A stretch of DNA of 64,000 nucleotides from assembly GCA_035399845.1 (NCBI GenBank), contig DAOPJV010000017.1, forward strand, positions 31,213 through 95,212. Direction: 5' to 3'. The position numbers were made by a program, and so were the translations under genes. Shown one piece after another: positions 36,450 through 43,734 of the stretch. The stretch is from ECT2AJA-110-A sp035399845. Its GTDB lineage: Bacteria > Planctomycetota > Phycisphaerae > UBA1845 > UTPLA1. The notes under the pieces were generated by a model, which did no database searches, was not told the origin of the DNA, and saw only the letters and a program-made list of their open reading frames with translations. How positions within the stretch are numbered: position 1 is the stretch's first letter; each line of letters starts with the position of its first letter.

Positions 36450-37736
36450 CTAGCGCCGGGCGCTTCCGAAGACGGCCTTAATGGCTTCAAGGTAGCCGAG
36501 CTTATTCAACGTATCCGGCTCGAGGTAGCTGCCCTCGGTCCACTCGTTCCAGCTGTTGATCGTGATGATGCGCTGGCCCTCGGGCAGCGACTCGTCGGCG
36601 AGGATTTTTCCGCCCTCCAGCGCGACCCTGAACGCTTCGGGCGTGTTTCCGGTGAACACGCCCATGTACGGGTAGCCGCGGTCGACGAATGGCGCCACGC
36701 CCTGCTCGGTACGCGGCGTAGCGTCCCAGCCCATCGTGACGTTGGGGTAGTACGGCACGCCGAACGACCTGGCGTTGTTGCGGTAATTGCCGTTGTAGTG
36801 GTCCTGGGCGGTCTTGTACGGCTGCGTTGGGAAGCCGACGCGGATGTGGTGGACCCAGACGTACGACGTCACGCTGTCCAGGCCGAGGAACCGGACCAGC
36901 TGCTGAGGGTTTCTGACGGCCGTCTCGCTCGGGAGGACCTGTACGCCATAGACGACGCCGTTGACATGCACGCCCGGCAGGCCCGCGGCGACGGCCTTCT
37001 CACGGAAGCGGTCGAGCGCCGCCCTGGCGCCCTCGGCCCCACCGAAGCACTTCATGAACGTGTTCAGCTCGTAGATGGAGAAGTACGGCTTGCCGTCGAT
37101 CGTCCAGTACGACGGGTGCTTGAAGTACTTCTCGATGACCAGATCGGTGATCCGGTCCCACGTCTCGGGCGTGACGGCGCCAGGGTAGAGCAGGTCGCGT
37201 CGGCCGTTGGCCCTGGCGGGGAACAGATCGACCCAGTCGTGGTTGGCCCACATGAGGGCGAACTTGATGCGATCGTTGTTCTTCGCGCCGAGGAAGCCTT
37301 CGTCAAGGCCGCGCTGGAGGAACGGTCCGTCGTTGTAGTAGTACCAGTCGAAGATGAACACGTCGACGCCGTGGTCGGCGGCGGCGTCGATCTTCCGGGC
37401 CATTTCCCTGGGGTCGGCCTCGTCGGTGTAGCCCCACAACGGGACCTTGGGCTGCTGATGCCCTTCGAAGTGAGGCGTGGCTTTTTTGATCAGCTCCCAC
37501 TCGGTCCAGCCCTTGCCAAGGCGCTTCTCGTTGCGGGCGTCGACGTGGTAGTTGGGGAAGTAGTAAGCGGCGATCGTGTAGTCGTCTGGCGCCGGCCTGG
37601 GCTTCGGCCCGGCGGCGGCGGACAGCGTGTCGGCGGCCAGCAGACACAGCGTCGCCAACGCCACCACACCGGACGAGCAGCGCCGAGCGGGGGAGGAGGA
37701 ATAGTCACGAATACGGTCACGGGCGGAGATTGTCAT
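36450..37736 (-). CDS. Exported glycosidase-like protein of the WbsX/GH99-like family
   Basis: 428 residues. A signal-like segment (SSGVVALATLCLLAADTLSA) precedes the barrel, which starts YTIAAYYFPNYHVDARNEKR. Family hallmarks are GWTEWELIKKATPHFEGHQQ, IDAAADHGVDVFIFDWYYYN, WANHDW and the C-terminal INSWNEWTEGSYLEPD. WbsX/GH99-like proteins are tied to mannan or other polysaccharide processing. Its codons end almost uniformly in C or G in several stretches (for example 37081-37140), more so than in neighbouring genes, and the gene is flanked by empty spacers, so transfer is possible. The ATG at 37736 was chosen because upstream Met codons would lengthen the leader with Arg/Ser-rich residues. 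Confidence 0.8.
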   Translation of the reverse strand: MTISARDRIRDYSSSPARRCSSGVVALATLCLLAADTLSAAAGPKPRPAPDDYTIAAYYFPNYHVDARNEKRLGKGWTEWELIKKATPHFEGHQQPKVPLWGYTDEADPREMARKIDAAADHGVDVFIFDWYYYNDGPFLQRGLDEGFLGAKNNDRIKFALMWANHDWVDLFPARANGRRDLLYPGAVTPETWDRITDLVIEKYFKHPSYWTIDGKPYFSIYELNTFMKCFGGAEGARAALDRFREKAVAAGLPGVHVNGVVYGVQVLPSETAVRNPQQLVRFLGLDSVTSYVWVHHIRVGFPTQPYKTAQDHYNGNYRNNARSFGVPYYPNVTMGWDATPRTEQGVAPFVDRGYPYMGVFTGNTPEAFRVALEGGKILADESLPEGQRIITINSWNEWTEGSYLEPDTLNKLGYLEAIKAVFGSARR

Positions 37737-38233
37737 GCAATTCCTTTCCGGTAGGACAAGTCGTTCGGTCGCGGCGCTGGTCCGGGCCATGAGAGATCCG
37801 GAGGCTCGAGCCGACATTCGGTCGCTGCCGAGCAGCCTCGGAGAGAGCGGCGGGCTCAACTTCGTCGAAGAACGTCAAGGGCAAGAAGCGAAAGGTCCGC
37901 AGGCTCGTCGGCGGCGTCCTCACATTAAACGACCGGAAGATGGAAGAGAAATACCAGCGTGACGCGTGTCGCCAAGGTGGAGATCATGGTGATCGAAGCC
38001 GGGAAACGGAAACGCCGAAAGCGACGGCGTCCCGGATGAGAGAAACCACCGAGAGGGTGTTTCATTCGCCAATGGTAATCGGGGTGACAGTACACCAATA
38101 GAACTTTTCTTGGAAGGCGTTCGGGTGTGGGAGCCCCGGATACGCCGTTTGCTGGCCGCAAGCAGGATTGAATCGATTCCGGTATCAGCCGTGTATGCCA
38201 CCGCGTCCAGCGCGGTGATTCATAGCTGAAGAA
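37737..38233. other. Non-coding spacer upstream of the GH99-like gene
   Basis: About 500 bp with no supportable gene. Minus-strand frames of 78 and 93 codons in 37920-38201 are open but lack a ribosome binding site or any recognisable motif. The 3' end of the DUF2695 gene abuts it. Confidence 0.4.
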
Positions 38234-38764
38234 TCAAACGACATTGAGCAAGACTTCGCAGTCGCAGAAGCCTCCTGCGGACTGCAATGACTTGATCACC
38301 TTCGCAACGGACCTCATTCCTCGGGAATCGAGCCAAGCTTTCGTGTGGCGATGTGAGTGGTCGCACGCCGCAATGTTTAGCGAAGTCTCAAGGAAACTGC
38401 CCAGGTCCGACAAGGCCTTCGGCGTGAGTCCGATCGCTTCCCACTTTGCAGCGTACTCCTTGACTTGGGCAAGCCTCTTTAGATCCTTCCGATCCGGCGG
38501 CTTTGACAACGCGATCGCTTGCTGAAGCGCTTCGAGTGCCGCGGGATAGTGCAGGAGGGCTTCCTCAGCCATCGCGAGACTTCTCCACACCTCCGCGGTT
38601 GGCTGCCGTAGCACGAGGGTTCGTAATCCGCTTAACGCCTCGCGCAGCTTGGGGAGCGCGGTAGCCGCAGGCATGCGACGCTCATAGGACCCTTGCATTG
38701 AGAGCGAGAGACCTTCTTGGAGCAATGCTCGGAGAGACACAAGTTCGTCCGGCTGTTGGCTCAT
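38234..38764 (-). CDS. TPR-like protein with C-terminal DUF2695 domain
   Basis: 176 residues. The N-terminal 110 are alpha-helical and TPR-like (PTAEVWRSLAMAEEALLHYP then AALEALQQAIALSKPPDRKD). The C-terminal 50 match DUF2695: the CDHSHRHTKAWLDSRGM block, VIKSLQSAGGFCDCEVLLNV, with conserved Cys and His that could bind a metal. Function unknown. The open frame extends upstream through the tRNA-Pro gene, which is not coding, so the start must be near 38764-38773 (three clustered Met codons). Confidence 0.75.
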   Translation of the reverse strand: MSQQPDELVSLRALLQEGLSLSMQGSYERRMPAATALPKLREALSGLRTLVLRQPTAEVWRSLAMAEEALLHYPAALEALQQAIALSKPPDRKDLKRLAQVKEYAAKWEAIGLTPKALSDLGSFLETSLNIAACDHSHRHTKAWLDSRGMRSVAKVIKSLQSAGGFCDCEVLLNVV

Positions 38765-38841
38765 CATGAACATTGTAGGCACAGCACCGTGCTCAAAAAC
38801 CAAGAACGCCCGTGACTTGCTCACGAGCGTTCGTAGTTCAA

Positions 38842-38916
38842 TCGGGGCGAGAAGATTTGAACTTCCGACCTCTGCGTCCCGAACGCAGCGCTCTGGCCAG
38901 GCTGAGCTACGCCCCG
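38842..38916 (-). tRNA. tRNA-Pro (CGG)
   Basis: On the minus strand the 75-nt sequence starts CGGGGCGTAGCTCAGCCTGG. The acceptor stem CGGGGCG/CGCCCCG is perfect. The anticodon loop TTCGGGA sits between CTGCG and CGCAG and reads CGG, decoding CCG (Pro). The T-loop is TTCAAAT. The discriminator is A and no CCA is encoded. It lies upstream of the DUF2695 gene on the same strand. Confidence 0.95.
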
Positions 38917-39029
38917 TTTGTGGAACGCCGAATCTTACACGCCCTGCGAGGGCTTTCAAGTCGCCCGAGCCGGATTTTCCGGGATTCCGTGAATCCGCAA
39001 CCCGTGATCCATGCAGGAGTTTCAGCACT

Positions 39030-39057
39030 TTTGACCATCCGCCGATAGGGCTATAAT
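39030..39057 (+). promoter_or_regulatory. Predicted sigma-70 promoter of sdhB
   Basis: TATAAT at 39052-39057 with TTTGAC at 39030-39035 (16-bp spacer) or TTGACC one base later (15 bp). AAGGAG follows at 39081-39086, 8 nt before the ATG at 39095. Confidence 0.55.
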
Positions 39058-39094
39058 CCGCCCGGCAATTGCAATCACAAGGAGCCAGCCCCCA

Positions 39095-39964
39095 ATGGTC
39101 GCTCACGACGCTCACGGTTCACACGACACGGGTCACGGCCCGGAGAACATCACGTTCCGCATCGCCCGGCAGGACAAGCCCGGCGGCCAGCGCTATTGGG
39201 AAACGTTCGCGATTCCCTATCAGCCCGGCATGAACGTCATCTCCTGCCTTCAGGCGATTGCTAAGAACCCAACGCCCGTGGGTGAGAGCAAGGCGTCGAC
39301 GCCCGTCGTCTGGGACTGCAACTGCCTTGAGGAAGTCTGCGGCGCCTGCACGATGGTCGTGAATGGCAAAGTGCGTCAGGCGTGCACGGCCCTCATCGAC
39401 GACCTCGGTCGCGACAGCGGCGGCGACATCGTCCTGGAGCCGATGTCGAAATTCCCCGTCGTGCGTGACCTTTTTGTCGATCGCAAGCGCATGTTCCACG
39501 GCCTGAAGAAGGTCCACGCCTGGATCCCCGTCGATGGCTATCACGAGGCGGGCCCGGGCCCGGCCCAGAGTCCGCACCAGCAGGAGGAAAGCTATCCTCT
39601 GAGCGAATGCATGACCTGCGGCTGCTGCATGGAAGTGTGCCCGCAGTACGTGAAGATCGAACCGCGACGCGGCGCCGGCGAGTCCGATGCGACCTATTCC
39701 GAGCGCGAGACGAGACTGCACGATGAGGCATTCCTCGGCCCCGCCGTGATTTCGCAGGCCGTCCTGTTCAACCAGCACCCGACGGGCGAGATGACCAAGG
39801 ATGAGCGGATTGAAGCGCTGATGGGCCCCGGCGGCATCACGGACTGCGGCAACGCCCAGAACTGCGTAAAGATCTGCCCGAAGGAAATCCCACTGACGCG
39901 CTCCATCGCCAAGGCCGGCCGGCAGACGACGATCTACTCGCTGTCGCGATGGTTGCTCAAGTAG
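39095..39964 (+). CDS. sdhB: Succinate dehydrogenase / fumarate reductase iron-sulfur subunit
   Basis: 289 residues. The [2Fe-2S] site is in CNCLEEVCGACTMVVNGK plus the later Cys of RQAC. The [4Fe-4S] site is CMTCGCCMEVCP and the [3Fe-4S] site CGNAQNCVKICPKEIP. A His-rich N-terminal extension (AHDAHGSHDTGH) precedes the ferredoxin domain. The subunit passes electrons from SdhA flavin to the membrane quinone site. The sequence resembles the Bacillus/delta-type SdhB, which usually sits in an sdhCAB operon. Here neither the flavoprotein nor the cytochrome b subunit lies next to it, so it is either split from its partners or expressed separately; a promoter and a ribosome binding site precede it. 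Confidence 0.92.
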   Translation: MVAHDAHGSHDTGHGPENITFRIARQDKPGGQRYWETFAIPYQPGMNVISCLQAIAKNPTPVGESKASTPVVWDCNCLEEVCGACTMVVNGKVRQACTALIDDLGRDSGGDIVLEPMSKFPVVRDLFVDRKRMFHGLKKVHAWIPVDGYHEAGPGPAQSPHQQEESYPLSECMTCGCCMEVCPQYVKIEPRRGAGESDATYSERETRLHDEAFLGPAVISQAVLFNQHPTGEMTKDERIEALMGPGGITDCGNAQNCVKICPKEIPLTRSIAKAGRQTTIYSLSRWLLK

Positions 39965-40071
39965 GGCGTCGTCATCTGCGCCGGGAGGACCGGGGACGTT
40001 GAGCGTCCCCCGCCCGCGTCTCGAACCGCGAATCTCCTCCGACGGATGGCGAGGCCACCAGGAACCGCTTC

Positions 40072-40572
40072 GTGTCGAATCCCAAACAAGTGAATTGTCA
40101 CGCCTGCGGCGAGAAGCAGACGCTCTCAACTGAGCCGGGGCGAGAGTTCTTCTGCGGCGCCTGCGGCGCGTCGATCACGCCTGACGCCGGCGATGCGCCG
40201 TCGTCCAAACCGGACATCCGCAAGCACCTCGTCATCACGATTCCGTTCATTGTTCTGATCGTTTGGTTTGGCTGGCTCTGGTTTGTCAGTGGCGTACTTC
40301 CCTCCGTACAGAAGTACGACAACGGCGCCTTCAAGGAGAAGGGCCTCGTCAAGCGTGAGGGCCTGGCGACCTATCGTCGAACGGGGCACTGGGAGACGTA
40401 TCATCCCAACGGCGTGAAGGCGAGCGAGGGGCTCTACGAACGCGGCGAAAAGCTTGCGGGCAAGTGGATGTACTGGGACGCGATGGGCAACGCCGTTGGT
40501 CCGCCACCGGGTGAGGAAAAGTCCGTGGCCAGCGACTGGCCCGAACACGCCGCGTCCACGCCCTCCGATTGA
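40072..40572 (+). CDS. Zinc-ribbon membrane protein with MORN-like C-terminus
   Basis: 166 residues from a GTG start with AGGA about 10 nt upstream. CHACGEKQTLSTEPGREFFCGAC forms an N-terminal zinc ribbon. A single helix (HLVITIPFIVLIVWFGWLWF) follows. The C-terminus has YRRTGHWETYHPNGVKASEG then LYERGEKLAGKWMYWDAMGN, two repeats like those of the YwqK/MORN family. Location is probably the inner membrane with the repeats outside. It follows sdhB by about 107 bp on the same strand, but the functional link is unclear. Confidence 0.7.
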   Translation: MSNPKQVNCHACGEKQTLSTEPGREFFCGACGASITPDAGDAPSSKPDIRKHLVITIPFIVLIVWFGWLWFVSGVLPSVQKYDNGAFKEKGLVKREGLATYRRTGHWETYHPNGVKASEGLYERGEKLAGKWMYWDAMGNAVGPPPGEEKSVASDWPEHAASTPSD

Positions 40573-40644
40573 CAGCCCGGTCCGCACACCGCGCGATCAC
40601 GCCTTCTCGCGACTTACCATCACGCCATTGCGCTCAAAGAACAA

Positions 40645-40685
40645 ACGCCCCGGGCGACTGTCATTCGAACAGGCGCCCGAGGCGT
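40645..40685 (-). terminator. Rho-independent terminator between convergent genes
   Basis: Arms at 40645-40660 and 40670-40685 pair at 14 of 16 positions around a 9-nt loop. On the minus strand the hairpin is followed by TTTGTTCTTT, so it terminates the spondin-like PEP-CTERM gene. Confidence 0.7.
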
Positions 40686-40765
40686 GAGATTGATTCGGCG
40701 ATCGCCGAGCCTTGCGAAACGCATCGTGATCGCCGGTTCCCCCCAGGACTGGAGGAGATCGTCTG

Positions 40766-41551
40766 TCAGGCCGCGGCGCGTCGTCGGCGTCGCAGCAGCA
40801 GGCCGGCGCCCGTCGCGATCAGCAGCGCGCTGGTCGGCTCGGGAACCACCTGGAATGAAATCCGATAGATGTCCGTCGCCGCCGTCAGCTGGCTGTCGAA
40901 CGTGTAGCCGGCGGCCGTCTGCTGGCCGTTGAAGATGCTGAGGTCGGCGAAGTCGTGATGGACGTTTTCTGTGTCCGGCGTGTGATCCGAGTTCATCGAG
41001 CCCGTCAGGAAGGCGGCGCCGAAGAGACCGTCGACCTCCGAGCCGGCGTCCCAGATATCCGAGGCCGTCAGCGAGATGCTGCTGACCTGCAGATTGCCGC
41101 CGCCGTCGAAAAGCTGATGGGCCGTCGGCGAATCATTCCCGATGAAGTAGTCGTTGCTGGGCACGACCATGGCGCCGAAGGTGAAGTAGGGATTCACGTC
41201 CGTGTCGATGGTGAACGTTGCGGAGGCCGTGGCGCCGGGCGTGAGGGGGCCCGGCGGGTTGGAGACGACAGTGCCAAGCGTGGCCGTCGGATCGGCGGCG
41301 CCGAAGGCCGGGAACCAGTCTGATCCGCTGCCGCCCTCGGCGATGGAGACGATGGCGGCCGACGCCGCGGCGCCGGAGTCGAACGAGTCATAGACGCCGC
41401 TGTTGAAGCCGACGCGAAGCGGCGCGAACGTGACGCTGTTGGTCGGCGCGAGATTCTCCACGACGACGAGCAGATCGACCGATTCGGCGTTCGCGGCCTG
41501 CGGCAGGGCCGCCAGGCCGATCGCCAGCGAGATTCCGACGAGAGTGCGCAT
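40766..41551 (-). CDS. Spondin-domain PEP-CTERM protein
   Basis: 261 residues. Signal peptide MRTLVGISLAIGLAALPQAA. The mature domain matches Spondin_N: VVVENLAPTNSVTFAPLRVG at the start, a PGATASATFTID-type strand, the FGAMVVPSNDYFIGND motif near the middle, and a DAGSEVDGLFGAAF block. The C-terminus VVPEPTSALLIATGAGLLLR followed by RRRR is a PEP-CTERM signal. It is thus a surface-delivered adhesion-type protein. The start at 41551 is preceded by GGGGA; the open frame continues 27 codons upstream without a leader. Confidence 0.85.
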   Translation of the reverse strand: MRTLVGISLAIGLAALPQAANAESVDLLVVVENLAPTNSVTFAPLRVGFNSGVYDSFDSGAAASAAIVSIAEGGSGSDWFPAFGAADPTATLGTVVSNPPGPLTPGATASATFTIDTDVNPYFTFGAMVVPSNDYFIGNDSPTAHQLFDGGGNLQVSSISLTASDIWDAGSEVDGLFGAAFLTGSMNSDHTPDTENVHHDFADLSIFNGQQTAAGYTFDSQLTAATDIYRISFQVVPEPTSALLIATGAGLLLRRRRRAAA

Positions 41552-41732
41552 TGATACATCCCCTTTGTTGATTGGCGGGCGCAGTCGGGACACGACCGCG
41601 TGACAGTCGGCCCGCGCCCCCTGCGGAAACAATGCGGGCGGGCGGCCGGGCCGGTTGGCTATTCAGGGGATGAGTCGTGCCGGCGTGGCGGACCTGACAG
41701 GGAAATGGCGGATTTTTCGGATCGAGGCTTTC

Positions 41733-42341
41733 CTATGCCTTTCCCCAGCCTCGAAACTCCACTTCCGCGTCAACGCCCAGCGCGTCCGCGAGGCGATTGA
41801 TGTAGTTAAAGTACCCCACGACCTGTACGGCGTCGTGAATGGCGCCGTCGCTCCAGCCCCAGGCGCGGAGTCGCTCGACATCCCCCTGATTGCACGCCGC
41901 CGGTGTCTTCGTCACCTTGATGGCGTATTCAAGCATCGCCAGAACGCCGGTCGTGACAGGGAGCGAGCGCCAGTGCCTGACCGCGACGTGGACGAAGTCG
42001 TCGTAGGTTGAGTCGGTGATCGGCGAGAGATCGTTCGTCAGGGCCGCCCAGTCGTTTGCGATCTCAACACGGAGATCGTTGGCATGCGCCTGCGTTCAGT
42101 AGAAGCACTCGTTTTCCTGGCTGACGATGACCGCCAGCAGCTCCCGCAACGATCGCGGAAGCTCCGAGTCGCCGAACATCGTCGCGGAGTAGAGGCCCAT
42201 CGACGCCTGAAGCGTCTTCGGCGCCGGGCTCATGATGCGCAATATGTTGAAGACCTTGCCGGCGCGCTGAATCGCCGCCTCATAGATTTTCGCCAGCAGG
42301 CCCGTGGCCTCGGTCTCGTGAATTGTTCTGATGAAGGACAT
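41733..42341 (-). CDS. AhpD-like / carboxymuconolactone decarboxylase-family selenoprotein (CxxU)
   Basis: 202 residues if the in-frame TGA at 42098-42096 is read as selenocysteine. Before it lie LREMLAV-like LRELLAVIVSQENECFY and after it TQAHANDLRVEIANDW, so the redox motif is C79-F-Y-U82 with His86 (C-x-x-U-x-x-x-H). This is the AhpD/peroxidase-related CxxC site with the second Cys replaced. The frame then continues without a shift for 120 conserved residues to VVGYFNYINRLADALGV and ends at 41733. A perfect stem-loop (42059-42078) follows the TGA at SECIS distance. GAGGGAG lies 5 nt before the ATG. The protein should act as a thiol/selenol peroxidase or reductase. It is the last gene of the moaDE-nth operon, 41 bp after nth. 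Confidence 0.82.
42059..42078 (-). promoter_or_regulatory. Candidate bacterial SECIS stem-loop
   Basis: On the minus strand, CGATCTC pairs perfectly with GAGATCG around the loop CGTGTT. The stem begins 17 nt after the TGA and the apical loop 24 nt after it, inside the range described for bacterial SECIS elements. A G in the first two loop positions, as required for SelB, is present (second position). The element is inside the coding sequence, as bacterial SECIS elements are. Confidence 0.7.
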
Positions 42342-42382
42342 TCGGCTCCCTCTTTCCCATCCAAAGCTGACATCAACGGCCA

Positions 42383-43189
42383 TTACTCGAACGTGTCGGC
42401 GTTCGGACAGTATTCAGCAAGTGTGCAGGCGTCGCAATTGGGCTTTCGGGCGCCGCAGACCTGTCGGCCGTGATGAATCAGACCATGCCCTGCGCTGGTC
42501 CACGTCTCCTGCGGCAGGACTTCCATCAGGTCCTGCTCAATCCTGACGGCGTCCTTGCTGTCGCGCGAACGCCACGTCAGCTCGAGTCGATGCGCGAGCC
42601 GACCGATATGCGTGTCCACGACGACGCCCACGTTCTTTCCGAACCACGTGCCGAGGATCACATTCGCCGTCTTGCGGGCGACGCCCGGCAGTTCGAGCAG
42701 ATCGTCCATGTTGTCCGGAACATCGCCGCCGAATCGCTCCGTGATCACGCGACCCGCTCCCATGATGCTCTTCGCCTTGTTCCGGAAGAATCCCGTCGAC
42801 TGGATCAGCGCCTCAAGCTCGGCCGGCTCGGCGTCGGCGAACGCCTTCGCGTTCGGGTATCGTCTGAAGAGGGCGGGCGTGACTTTGTTGACGCGTTCGT
42901 CCGTGCATTGCGCCGAGAGGATCGTGGCGACAAGCAACTCCAGGGCGCTCCTGTGCGTCAGCGCGCACTCGGCGTCGGGATAGAGCCGGTCAAGCTCGGC
43001 GACGATTCTTCCGGCGCGAACCCGTTTGGCCTCAAGCGACTCTTTGCCACGCGTCCTGCGCGTCGTCGCCGCGCTTGCGCCGCTCTTTTTCTTCGTCGCC
43101 TTCTTTGTCGCTGGCGCGGCCTTCGCGACTGCGGCCTTCTTCGAAGCCCGTTTTGCCGGGGCCTTTCTGGACGTGGTTTTCTTCGCCAT
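42383..43189 (-). CDS. nth: Endonuclease III with Lys/Ala-rich N-terminal tail
   Basis: 268 residues. Residues 1-50 are a Lys/Ala/Arg/Thr tail (AKKTTSRKAPAKRASKKAAV) like a histone H1 tail. The HhH-GPD core follows: Lys173 in ELPGVARKTANVIL (Schiff base), Asp192 in VVVDTHIGRLAHRL, and a [4Fe-4S] loop C245-x6-C252-x2-C255-x5-C261. It removes oxidised pyrimidines and nicks abasic sites in DNA. Its ATG overlaps the stop of the membrane-protein gene (TGATG). The tail is absent from E. coli Nth and may add nonspecific DNA binding. Confidence 0.93.
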   Translation of the reverse strand: MAKKTTSRKAPAKRASKKAAVAKAAPATKKATKKKSGASAATTRRTRGKESLEAKRVRAGRIVAELDRLYPDAECALTHRSALELLVATILSAQCTDERVNKVTPALFRRYPNAKAFADAEPAELEALIQSTGFFRNKAKSIMGAGRVITERFGGDVPDNMDDLLELPGVARKTANVILGTWFGKNVGVVVDTHIGRLAHRLELTWRSRDSKDAVRIEQDLMEVLPQETWTSAGHGLIHHGRQVCGARKPNCDACTLAEYCPNADTFE

Positions 43190-43734
43190 CAGGGCATGCT
43201 CGCGGGGGTCGCCGGCATGACGACCTCTTCATCCGGAACGAACGGCTTCGGCGGCCCCGCCCAGCCAAGTGAGAGCGTGAGCATGGCGAGCAGACACATG
43301 GTCGTCCCGGCAATGCGGACCGACGTCCTGTGAAAGTCGTCGAACTTATTCTGCACCGTCGATCCCTCTTCCGCCTGTGCGACATCCGCCTGCATGGACG
43401 TCAGCATGGGCGTCACGAACTGCACGCTGTAGACGAGCAACCCGGCGGCGGCGATCGAAAGCAGCAGGCGAACGATCGGTCCGAATTTCCGTCGCGCCAA
43501 CACGGCGCAGATACCGGTCGTGACGACCAGGATTGCGGCGCAGAACAATTGAACGCCGTTGAATTCCCCGAAGTTCTGGGCCATGATGATTCCCGCGGCG
43601 GCGCTCGGATGATCGCTGACGATCTGCGGCATCAGCGAGAACGTGTTCTTCGCGACGATAACGCCGAGGACCGCCAGCCCGCCGAGCCAGACGCCGGCGG
43701 CCAGGGTTGCAAGCATATGACAGAATTGTCTCAT
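43189..43734 (-). CDS. Hypothetical membrane protein
   Basis: 181 residues with four hydrophobic helices (MLATLAAGVWLGGLAVLGVI; QLFCAAILVVTTGICAVLA; IVRLLLSIAAAGLLVYSVQF; TTMCLLAMLTLSLGWAG) and a conserved-looking charged loop before the last one (AQAEEGSTVQNKFDDFHRTS). The pattern resembles DUF4149-type proteins, but I cannot confirm it. It overlaps moaDE by 4 nt upstream (ATGA) and nth by 1 nt downstream, so it is translated as part of the same operon. Confidence 0.75.
   Translation of the reverse strand: MRQFCHMLATLAAGVWLGGLAVLGVIVAKNTFSLMPQIVSDHPSAAAGIIMAQNFGEFNGVQLFCAAILVVTTGICAVLARRKFGPIVRLLLSIAAAGLLVYSVQFVTPMLTSMQADVAQAEEGSTVQNKFDDFHRTSVRIAGTTMCLLAMLTLSLGWAGPPKPFVPDEEVVMPATPASMP

Noticed and set aside
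37920..38201. Minus-strand frames of 78 and 93 codons
   Set aside because: No ribosome binding site, no motif, Arg/Ser/Pro-rich; treated as noise in a spacer.
38774..39115. N-terminal extension of the DUF2695 gene
   Set aside because: It runs through a complete tRNA-Pro and the sdhB promoter region; only the part after 38773 is protein-like.
42096..42098. In-frame TGA in the AhpD-like gene as a disabling nonsense mutation
   Set aside because: It falls exactly on the second redox position, the frame continues with family-like sequence, and a SECIS-like hairpin follows; selenocysteine explains all of this better.
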